Source: Actinomycetota bacterium (lineage in GTDB: Bacteria; Actinomycetota; Geothermincolia; Fen-727; Anoxymicrobiaceae). From it: a DNA stretch of 7,352 nt. The notes under the pieces were generated by a model that was given only the letters and a program-made list of their open reading frames with translations, was not told where the DNA came from and did not search any database. The stretch covers positions 1 through 7,352 of the forward strand of contig PMDX01000327.1 in NCBI GenBank assembly GCA_003154635.1, given 5' to 3'. Position numbers and translations under genes: made by a program. Shown here piece by piece: positions 1-6,081 of this stretch (its first letter is position 1; each line of letters opens with the position of its first letter).

Positions 1-702
1 CTGGCGATCATCTTCGTCGACGCCAACGCCACGGCGGCGGCGGCGGCCAGCGCATCCCGCCTGCTGAAGCCGGCGGGCGCGGCGCTCACCTTGCAGAACG
101 GCATCGGCAACCTCGAGACGCTGACCGCGACGCTCGGCGCCGGCCGGGTGCTCGGCGGCATCACGATGAACAGCGCCAACATGCCGGGACCCGGCCAGGC
201 CCAGCACAGCCATGCCGGGCCGACCTGGCTCGGCGAACTCGACGGCCGGCGCAGCGCGCGCCTCGCCGCCATCGTCGAGGCGCTGACCCGGGCCGGCTTC
301 GAGATCGTCGTCACCGACGACGTCCAGGCCCAGGTCTGGAACAAGTTCGTGCTCAATTGCGCGATCAACCCGCTCTGCGCCATCACCGGGCTGCTGCCCG
401 GCGAGATCGCCACCACGCCGGAGGTCGACCAGCTGCAGACCCTCCTGGTCGAGGAACTGCTGGCGGTGGTGCGGGCCAAGGGCCTGCGGCTGCCCGATCC
501 CGACCCGCTGGGCACGATCAAGAGCCATTGCCGCTCGCGCTACAACCGGCCCTCGATGCTGCAGCATATCCAGCAGGGCCGCCGCACCGAGATCGACGCG
601 CTCAACGGGGCCGTCTGGCGTATGGGCGAAGAACGTGGGGTGCCGACACCCGTCAACGAGACGCTAACCCGAATGATCCGCTTCCTCGAATCCGCGACAT
701 GA
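1..702 (+). CDS. panE: 2-dehydropantoate 2-reductase (ketopantoate reductase), 3' part, 5' end outside window
   Basis: This is the last 233 residues of a protein in the ketopantoate reductase (PanE/ApbA) family. The family uses NADPH to reduce 2-dehydropantoate to pantoate in the cytoplasm, a step of pantothenate and CoA synthesis. The frame is open from base 1, so the usual N-terminal GxGxxG nucleotide-binding segment lies upstream; the full family length is about 300 residues. Visible signatures, numbered from base 1, are LQNGIGN at 31-37, the WNKFVLNCAINPL segment with the expected catalytic Lys at 115 and Asn at 119 and 123, and the substrate-binding block PSMLQHIQQGRRTEID with Ser 185 and Glu 197. 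The C-terminal GVPTPVNETL motif is also typical. The gene ends in TGA at 700-702 and converges on the minus-strand peptidase gene. Its GC content and GC3 are far above those of the rest of the window, apart from its last 30 codons or so. The family call is strong; paralogues acting on other 2-oxo acids exist, so orthology with PanE is less certain. Confidence 0.93.
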   Translation: MAIIFVDANATAAAAASASRLLKPAGAALTLQNGIGNLETLTATLGAGRVLGGITMNSANMPGPGQAQHSHAGPTWLGELDGRRSARLAAIVEALTRAGFEIVVTDDVQAQVWNKFVLNCAINPLCAITGLLPGEIATTPEVDQLQTLLVEELLAVVRAKGLRLPDPDPLGTIKSHCRSRYNRPSMLQHIQQGRRTEIDALNGAVWRMGEERGVPTPVNETLTRMIRFLESAT

Positions 703-762
703 CCCCGGCCTTGCCTTCAAGGATTCTCATACCCAAGCTGGCAGACCAGCGCTCCAGCGCCG

Positions 763-3690
763 CTACTTCGGATCACCGTACATCGAACGTTCCGCTATGA
801 CAGGGACGTTTGAGTCGACCTTTGTCGATACCTCCCATGTGACCGGCACCGTGTATGCGACGTTGTAGCTCTTTCGAGAATGCGCCGGGAGCGTCTCGAT
901 TGGCCCGACGACCGGACCCGAGGGCGTCATGTAGGTCAGGCTTATCTCTGCGGGCGAATCGTTCGGGTTCTGGACGAGGATCCACGTCTCGAACCCGTTT
1001 TGAGTACAGCCTTCGGCCAGATACCATGTCTTGGCCGGTGTCGATGTACCGACGGAGGCATGGCCCCACGTACGGTTGCCGCCGTACATGGAGCGCTCCG
1101 CGATAACGGGAGTCGCACTCGTGACCCTGGTGGAAACCTCCCACGCGTTGGGCACCGAATCGGCTACGTTGAACGTCTTGCGGGAGTTCGGGGCAAGCGT
1201 GGTCGTGGGTCCCGCCTTCGCGCCGTCCGGCGTCATGTATGTGAGCGAGACCGTAGCAGAGGAGTCGCTCGGGTTCCCGACGAGAACCCAGGTCTCGAAC
1301 CCTCCGGCGGTGCATCCCTCGGCAAGATACCAATTTTTCGCGGACCCCTTTACCCCTATGGAGTCCGTACCCCAGGTGCGAGTCCCGGAAGCGGTCGAGC
1401 CGTACACCGCGCGCTCCGCGATGACGGGGTTGTCACTTGTAACCATGGTGGAGACGGACCACTGGTTTGGAACGGTATCCGCGACGAAGAAAGTCTGACG
1501 TGAGTTCGCCGGCAATGTCACGGTCGGTCCCCCGACCTTGCCCGACGGCGTCATGTACGTTAACTTCACCCTGGCAGCGGCGCTGTTCGGATTCTGGACG
1601 AGGATCCAGCTCTGCATTCCACCCGCGGTGGACCCTTCCGCCAGATACCAGGTCTGTGAAGCAGCCGTTACCCCGATTGAGTTGTGTCCTTCTCTACGCC
1701 CGCCCCAGTACATCGAACGCTCCGCGACAACGGGATGGTCCGCATCTACTCGCGTCGAGACGGACCACTCCCCCGGTAACGTATCCCCTATCGAGAAAGA
1801 GGCCCTGCTGTTGGCGGGGATGGAGACAGACGGCCCCGAGACGGCCCCGTGGGGAGTCATATAAGTCAAGTTCACGTGAGCGCTGGTGCCACCCGGGTTC
1901 TGGACCAGCACCCAGGTCTCGAACCCGCCGTTGGTGCTGCCTTCGGCGAGATACCATGTCCTCGAGGTCGAATTTGTCCCGATGGAATCGGTTCCCCACG
2001 TCCTGGTCGTCACAGGCGGTGTTCCCGGTGATGACCCGACCCCTCCGACCCAGTCGCTGTAGCTATAGTACGAGGACGATGTGCCGATCACTCTCCCCTC
2101 GGCGAGAACGCTGATGTCATCGGTACTCCGGCTTGATAGCGCCTTTGCTTTCCAGGTCACGGTTCCGCTGGACCCCGTAGTGCCCATGCCTGCCACTGTC
2201 TGGGTCGCGGAGCCGCCCAGTATCTGGTAATCGCCGGAAGACCGGAACGTTGCCGTGGGGCTGGCCGCATTAAACTGCCCGTTGAGAGGGCTCGGCCCGC
2301 CGTACGAGACAGTCGCCGTGACCGAGAACGTCTGCCCCATCGACACGCTCGTCGGCTTATAGACGTCCACGGCCCAGGGGGACGCTATCATTCCCCACCG
2401 GTCGGAGTACGTCCAAAGCTGGTCGACGAAGTACGACTGGTTGAAGTGGACGTCGGGTCCCTCGTAAGGCGCGGAGTACCAAGGGTCGTGCACGATGAAA
2501 TCCCCGACGGAGTCGTTGTAACCTTTGACCAACCTGAAGTGCCCGGAGTCGCCGGTGTTGTCGTAGCGGGTGAGCACCAGCACCGGGTAATCTTCGGATA
2601 CCAGTTCCTTGAGGTCGCTGTACCGCCTGCTGTAAAGAGATGAGCCGTTTTTCCAGTATGCTTGCGCCGCTCCGTAACCCAGCGAGCGCGAGGTGTAGCC
2701 CCTCAACGCCGGGTTCTGTTTCGCCGCGCTCAATGACGAGAACTGGGCCGCCCTCAGAATATCGTCGTTGTAGGCCCCAACGCTGGACGTCGCGTTCGCG
2801 ACCTGGGCTATCTCGGTCTGGGAAATATCCGGGCCCCAGTAATCGAGCAGCATCTCGAGTGCCGCGGGGCCACACCAGTAACCCGTCTCTTGAGAGTGGT
2901 ACGGCACGTCGGGGATATCATATGCTGACGGAGCGCCTCCAGCGTGAGTTGAAGTCGCGTGGCGCGAGCCACCCGCAGTAGCGGTAGTCGCGACCGTGGT
3001 CCCCCCGGCTTGAGCGGCTGTCGCGGTCGACGCTCCGCCGCCTGTAGTACCACCCGAGCCGGGAGTCTCGATGCCCGACCCCGCGCTGGATGACCATGGA
3101 GGGGTCTCCAGGTTCGTCTCAGGGATTCCTTTGATAAAGACTGGAAGGTACACCTCGTCAATCGCGTAGCCATTACCAAGTTCGAAGAACCAATATGTGT
3201 TCTTGTCGGGAGCGAGGCGCGCCTGTGGCTCGGGCAGGTCTACGTCTATCCCGCGTCGATGCAGGTACTTTCCGACCGTTGCCGTCGCTTCTACCGCGCT
3301 GACGAGCGGGAATTTCTTCTGAGGTTCCTCCGAGTACCAACACCATTTCCCCGTCGAGGCGCTGACCCCGATAATACCTTCCACCTCGCCCGTCCCGGCG
3401 ATCACCGGCACGAGGTACGAAGAAGGGGTGCCCCCAAAGCTGTAGAGCAACAGCGGGTCTCCGGTGGAAGCCCCGCCCCATGACGGCTCCGCGGCGGCCG
3501 ACCTGGAAGACGAGCGCCTGACATCAGACACCCTGGACATGAGCCTGGCAGCCTCGGCGCGCGCGCCCTCCGGACTGGCCTTGGCCCCATTCGCCGCGCC
3601 AACCGCGGGCGAAAGAGAAAACAACAGGAGTGCCGTCAGGAAAACCGCAATAGACCACCGAACCAACCTCGATCGGCAAACCATCATCAT
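763..3690 (-). CDS. Secreted C39-like cysteine peptidase with four C-terminal WYLAEG repeats
   Basis: The product has up to 975 residues and is predicted to be exported. Residues 1-32 form a signal peptide: basic start, hydrophobic core SIAVFLTALLLFSL, and a likely cut after VGA (32). There is no lipobox. Residues about 77-190 form a domain I do not recognise, possibly a pro-domain. Residues about 200-255 are a Gly/Ala/Thr/Ser-rich linker. Residues about 257-437 match the Peptidase_C39_2 type of papain-like fold, with Gln267 and Cys273 (HSQETGYWCGPAA), His384 (SGHFRLVKGYND) and Asp402 (HDPW), so the active site looks intact. Residues about 438-550 look like an Ig-like beta domain. Four repeats of about 102-106 residues fill 563-975. 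No sortase motif or C-terminal membrane anchor is seen. A GGAGAG site at 3691-3696 sits next to three consecutive ATG codons; spacing favours the second or third (3687 or 3684). The gene begins 12 bp after the methyltransferase stop, so it is probably the last gene of that operon. Substrate unknown; peptidase or amidase activity is inferred from the fold. Confidence 0.94.
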   Translation of the reverse strand: MMMVCRSRLVRWSIAVFLTALLLFSLSPAVGAANGAKASPEGARAEAARLMSRVSDVRRSSSRSAAAEPSWGGASTGDPLLLYSFGGTPSSYLVPVIAGTGEVEGIIGVSASTGKWCWYSEEPQKKFPLVSAVEATATVGKYLHRRGIDVDLPEPQARLAPDKNTYWFFELGNGYAIDEVYLPVFIKGIPETNLETPPWSSSAGSGIETPGSGGTTGGGASTATAAQAGGTTVATTATAGGSRHATSTHAGGAPSAYDIPDVPYHSQETGYWCGPAALEMLLDYWGPDISQTEIAQVANATSSVGAYNDDILRAAQFSSLSAAKQNPALRGYTSRSLGYGAAQAYWKNGSSLYSRRYSDLKELVSEDYPVLVLTRYDNTGDSGHFRLVKGYNDSVGDFIVHDPWYSAPYEGPDVHFNQSYFVDQLWTYSDRWGMIASPWAVDVYKPTSVSMGQTFSVTATVSYGGPSPLNGQFNAASPTATFRSSGDYQILGGSATQTVAGMGTTGSSGTVTWKAKALSSRSTDDISVLAEGRVIGTSSSYYSYSDWVGGVGSSPGTPPVTTRTWGTDSIGTNSTSRTWYLAEGSTNGGFETWVLVQNPGGTSAHVNLTYMTPHGAVSGPSVSIPANSRASFSIGDTLPGEWSVSTRVDADHPVVAERSMYWGGRREGHNSIGVTAASQTWYLAEGSTAGGMQSWILVQNPNSAAARVKLTYMTPSGKVGGPTVTLPANSRQTFFVADTVPNQWSVSTMVTSDNPVIAERAVYGSTASGTRTWGTDSIGVKGSAKNWYLAEGCTAGGFETWVLVGNPSDSSATVSLTYMTPDGAKAGPTTTLAPNSRKTFNVADSVPNAWEVSTRVTSATPVIAERSMYGGNRTWGHASVGTSTPAKTWYLAEGCTQNGFETWILVQNPNDSPAEISLTYMTPSGPVVGPIETLPAHSRKSYNVAYTVPVTWEVSTKVDSNVPVIAERSMYGDPK
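766..1077 (-). repeat. WYLAEG protein repeat 4
   Basis: Residues about 872-975. RTWGHASVG, WYLAEGCT (889-896), LVQNPND, LTYMTPSG, LPAHSR and VIAERSMYG, followed by DPK and the stop. Carries Cys895 where repeats 1 and 2 have Ser. The protein ends directly after the repeat, with no anchor domain. Confidence 0.88.
1078..1383 (-). repeat. WYLAEG protein repeat 3
   Basis: Residues about 770-871. RTWGTDSIG, WYLAEGCT (787-794), LVGNPSD, LTYMTPDG, LAPNSR and VIAERSMYG. Carries Cys793 where repeats 1 and 2 have Ser. Confidence 0.88.
1384..1698 (-). repeat. WYLAEG protein repeat 2
   Basis: Residues about 665-769. The lead-in is the variant REGHNSIG, followed by WYLAEGST (681-688), LVQNPNS, LTYMTPSG, LPANSR and VIAERAVYG. 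The distance to the next unit is 106 residues instead of 102, because of a four-residue insertion after the VYG motif. Confidence 0.88.
1699..2004 (-). repeat. WYLAEG protein repeat 1
   Basis: Residues about 563-664. Runs from RTWGTDSIG through WYLAEGST (579-586), LVQNPGG, LTYMTP, IPANSR and VVAERSMYW. It is the first of four related units predicted to form beta-rich modules at the C terminus. Confidence 0.88.
2380..2922 (-). other. C39-like (papain-like) catalytic domain
   Basis: Residues about 257-437 of the secreted protein. The order Gln267, Cys273, His384, Asp402 matches the oxyanion Gln, nucleophilic Cys, general base His and orienting Asp of C39-like cysteine peptidases. The stand-alone extracellular context argues against a bacteriocin-exporter C39 domain, which is fused to an ABC transporter. 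The domain limits are estimates. Confidence 0.85.
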
Positions 3691-3696
3691 CTCTCC
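3691..3696 (-). promoter_or_regulatory. Ribosome binding site of the C39-like peptidase gene
   Basis: GGAGAG on the minus strand directly abuts the first of three tandem ATG codons. Counting from GGAG, the gaps to the three ATGs are 2, 5 and 8 bases, so the second or third ATG is the likelier start. The site lies in the 12-bp gap after the methyltransferase stop codon. Confidence 0.6.
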
Positions 3697-3702
3697 AAAC
3701 CG

Positions 3703-4548
3703 TTAGCCGACCCGCGTGCCCCAGACATAGAGGCACGGCAAGCCACCCCGAATACGTCCATCGGCCGCGGCTCGCCCGAACGCCTCGGCAACCTGGACGA
3801 TAACGGGCTCTTCGAACGACTTTCTCAAGATATTAGACGCCGAGAGTTCCCCCGGAAGGTCGTTCAAGTATTCACGGGCGACCTCTTCGGCGTCGCGACC
3901 CTCCATCGATATCACAAAACGCACCACCAGCGAGTCAAACTCGAGCCCGGCTTGCTTAAAAGCGTCCCTGACCGAATGCCTGTCAGCGGAGCGTAACCCT
4001 CCGCTCTTACGTAAGACATCCTCTATCTGGAGAAAAAGCGGTCCCGCTTCGCCCATCTCTCCTTTCCATTCGCTCTCGCCCGCCAGGGGCTCGCAAACGG
4101 AGAACCGCCCACCGGCGGCAAGTACACGAGAAAGCTCGCGAACAGCGTTCTTGAGATCTTCCGCATAGATGAGGGCGGAGCGGCACACTACGGCGTCGAA
4201 CGCGCCCGGATCGAACGGAAGGTTCTCCAGGCGGCCAAGGACAGGCAGCACGTTTCCAACGCCCATGATAACAGAATCGCTTTGCATTTTCTCGATGCAT
4301 TCCGGGCTCGAGTCGAGAGCTGTCACCGAGCCCTCGCCGCCGACTGCGCGAGCGGCGCGAGCGGTCAGGAGGCCGGTCCCAGCGCCAAGATCGAGGATAT
4401 GGTCGCCGCGGTGAAGACGGGCTTTCTCGATGATCGTGTCCGCGATACGTGAAAGCGGGGAGCTTTCAACTCCGGAAAGCTCCCCGCTGATGTTCTCTAA
4501 CCAGCCGTTCCAGCCGGTCTTGTCTTCGAACCCTTCACATGCGCTCAA
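3703..4548 (-). CDS. Class I SAM-dependent methyltransferase (Methyltransf_11/UbiE-like)
   Basis: A predicted cytoplasmic methyltransferase of about 281 residues that uses S-adenosylmethionine; the methyl acceptor is unknown. With the TTG start at 4548, motif I DLGAGTG lies at residues 53-59, the acidic residue after beta 2 at Asp79 (ALDSS), motif II around FDAVVCRSAL at 117-126, and post-motif RVLAAGGRFSVCEPL at 141-155. This is the layout of small-molecule methyltransferases of the UbiE or Methyltransf_11 type. I chose TTG because the frame has no ATG or GTG between it and motif I, the next ATG upstream (4710) would bury 160 bases in the FAD gene and encode implausible Arg/Gly-rich sequence, and the TTG overlaps the FAD gene's TGA (TTGA), which suggests translational coupling. 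No strong ribosome binding site is seen. The coding sequence contains a perfect 14-bp stem-loop at 4454-4488. Context suggests it modifies a product or intermediate of the two upstream oxidoreductases; that is inference. Confidence 0.9.
   Translation of the reverse strand: MSACEGFEDKTGWNGWLENISGELSGVESSPLSRIADTIIEKARLHRGDHILDLGAGTGLLTARAARAVGGEGSVTALDSSPECIEKMQSDSVIMGVGNVLPVLGRLENLPFDPGAFDAVVCRSALIYAEDLKNAVRELSRVLAAGGRFSVCEPLAGESEWKGEMGEAGPLFLQIEDVLRKSGGLRSADRHSVRDAFKQAGLEFDSLVVRFVISMEGRDAEEVAREYLNDLPGELSASNILRKSFEEPVIVQVAEAFGRAAADGRIRGGLPCLYVWGTRVG
4454..4488 (-). other. Perfect 14-bp inverted repeat (stem-loop) inside the methyltransferase gene
   Basis: Arms AGCGGGGAGCTTTC (4454-4467) and GAAAGCTCCCCGCT (4475-4488) are exactly complementary around a 7-base loop. 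In the mRNA the loop reads CGGAGUU, showing GGA at the apex. It starts 61 nt into the coding sequence. No U-tract follows, so it is not an intrinsic terminator. It could affect translation, mRNA stability or processing between the FAD and methyltransferase cistrons; that is inference. Confidence 0.75.
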
Positions 4549-5996
4549 CTTACCAGGCTCGCCACCAGCATTCCGGAGGCCGTCCCCTGCTCCGTTCCCA
4601 CGCCACGAGCGCCCGCGTCGCAACCAACCGCCCAGAGGCCCTCGAGCGGCATCTTGGGGCTGGGCTTGTTCGAGCCGACCTGTCCTACGCACTGGGCGAG
4701 GCCGATGCACTCGCCGGTTCCTTTTCGCGTGATGCGATTGGTGTCCTTGTTGGTTATCCGGCTCTTGGCGATGAGGTTCTTCTCGACCTCGGGGAAGAAA
4801 CTGAAGAACTTCCGCTCGGCGATATCGAGCATCTTCTGGCTGCGCTCTTCCTGGTCCACCTCACAAGAGGTCGGGACTCCGACCATGATGAGCTGGTGGT
4901 TCGGAGGCGCCAGCGTGTCGTCCCACTCGGTGGGCATCGGCCCGAAAAGGAATGGGTCCTTGGGCAGCCCGTCAGGAACGTCACAGTACTTGAAGATACT
5001 GTCAGGATCGACTTCCGGTATGGGGAAGAACGAGGGCGCCTTGAGGTCCACGACCCTCTTAGCCAGGAACAGCTTGCTGGCCATCCAGGAGTAAGAGAGC
5101 TTGAGCCCGTCGACATACTCTACGTATTCAGAAGGCAGGTTCTTTGGGCCGGCCATCTTCACGGTCTGCTTCAACCCCGCGTTCGAAATTACCACGTCCG
5201 CCGGGTACTCGACGTCATCCGAGCCCAGAACGCCGGTCACGCGCCCGTCTTTGCTCAGGATCTTCTTTGCCGCAACACCGAGCACGAGCTTGCCGCCGTC
5301 GCGAGTAAAAGCCCTCAGGAACGAGCGCGGGATGCCGATCGCGCCGCCGCGCGGGACTCCCAGGGTGCCGCAGGTGAAGATGCCGATAAACGAGTCCATG
5401 AACTCCCCGGCGCTGGCCTGTTCGTACGGGACCACCAGGAGCAACATCGCAAGGCAGTTCATCGCCGCCAGCACCCTGTCGTCATCGGTGAACTGGAGCA
5501 GGAAATCGCGTACGGTCATGTCGTCGTATTTCTGGATGATGCCGGGGTTCATCCGGCGAAGGCCGTCGAGCTCTTTTGCCAGTCCCATGAGCCCAAAGCT
5601 CTTGAGAGAGCGGCGTAGGGTGTTGAGAACGTTGATCGTCTGCCTTCTGGTTATTGTCGCTACCGCCATGTCCTTGATAGCCCCGGGGCTCGCGAGCTTC
5701 TGGTGGAGATACCAGAAACCGTTCTTGTTCATCCACATGGTCTCCGAGGGGTCGCGTATCAGCCAGGGTTGGTCAACTCCGAGCTCTTTCGCCACTATGC
5801 CATGCGGGCCGCTAGGGCCGCGGGCGAACATGTGGATGCCGGTGTCGATCTTGAAACCGTTCTCTTCGTAGCTCGAGCATTTGCCACCGATGAACTTGTT
5901 CTGCTCGAGAAGAGTTACGTCATAACCCCTGCTCGCCAGCAGCGCGGCACTCGAGCTCCCACCCGGTCCACTGCCGATCACCACCACTTTCTTCAT
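4545..5996 (-). CDS. Phytoene-desaturase-like FAD-dependent oxidoreductase
   Basis: A 483-residue flavoprotein of the amine-oxidase / phytoene desaturase / carotenoid isomerase superfamily. The N-terminal dinucleotide-binding motif VVIGSGPGGSSSAALL (residues 5-20) is followed by Glu31, which should bind the FAD ribose, and by GGKCSSYEENGFKIDTG, typical of CrtI-like enzymes. The C-terminal FAD motif GLWAVGCDAGARGVGTEQG closes the protein. Length fits the family (about 480-500). The start at 5996 is well supported by AAGGAGGA four bases upstream; the longer reading to 6155 overlaps the preceding gene and adds a low-complexity tail. Such enzymes desaturate, saturate or isomerise polyene or isoprenoid substrates, but carotenoid genes such as crtB are not in view, so the substrate is open. 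The gene follows a second FAD oxidoreductase by 85 bp and overlaps the methyltransferase by four bases. Confidence 0.93.
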   Translation of the reverse strand: MKKVVVIGSGPGGSSSAALLASRGYDVTLLEQNKFIGGKCSSYEENGFKIDTGIHMFARGPSGPHGIVAKELGVDQPWLIRDPSETMWMNKNGFWYLHQKLASPGAIKDMAVATITRRQTINVLNTLRRSLKSFGLMGLAKELDGLRRMNPGIIQKYDDMTVRDFLLQFTDDDRVLAAMNCLAMLLLVVPYEQASAGEFMDSFIGIFTCGTLGVPRGGAIGIPRSFLRAFTRDGGKLVLGVAAKKILSKDGRVTGVLGSDDVEYPADVVISNAGLKQTVKMAGPKNLPSEYVEYVDGLKLSYSWMASKLFLAKRVVDLKAPSFFPIPEVDPDSIFKYCDVPDGLPKDPFLFGPMPTEWDDTLAPPNHQLIMVGVPTSCEVDQEERSQKMLDIAERKFFSFFPEVEKNLIAKSRITNKDTNRITRKGTGECIGLAQCVGQVGSNKPSPKMPLEGLWAVGCDAGARGVGTEQGTASGMLVASLVS

Positions 5997-6000
5997 GAGT

Positions 6001-6008
6001 TCCTCCTT
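6001..6008 (-). promoter_or_regulatory. Ribosome binding site deciding the start of the phytoene-desaturase-like gene
   Basis: AAGGAGGA on the minus strand, four bases before the ATG at 5996. It is close to a perfect Shine-Dalgarno sequence and rules out the longer start at 6155. Confidence 0.85.
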
Positions 6009-6081
6009 GCTCCCGGGACATGCGCCCCGACAAAGACCGGATCTCCGGTCCCGGTCATCTTTAGTGAATATGGAAAAGGAC

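Noticed and set aside
709..760. Small stem-loops CCTTG/CAAGG (709-722) and GCTGG/CCAGC (737-750) between the convergent genes, as terminators
   Set aside because: Stems are only five base pairs and no T-tract follows on either strand. Such pairings are expected by chance in GC-rich DNA.
4549..4710. Upstream extension of the methyltransferase to an ATG at 4710
   Set aside because: The added 54 residues are low-complexity Arg/Gly-rich sequence lying wholly within the C-terminal coding region of the FAD gene.
4539..5618. 359-residue open frame on the plus strand opposite the phytoene-desaturase-like gene
   Set aside because: It is antisense to a gene with clear FAD motifs and a strong ribosome binding site, its product is Arg/His/Glu-rich with no recognisable motif, and it arises from the high-GC codon pattern of the real gene.
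6035..6050. Inverted repeat GACCGGA/TCCGGTC in the 85-bp gap between the FAD genes, as a terminator or operator
   Set aside because: Two-base loop, no T-run after it and no promoter next to it. Too weak to call, though it is the only structure seen in that gap.
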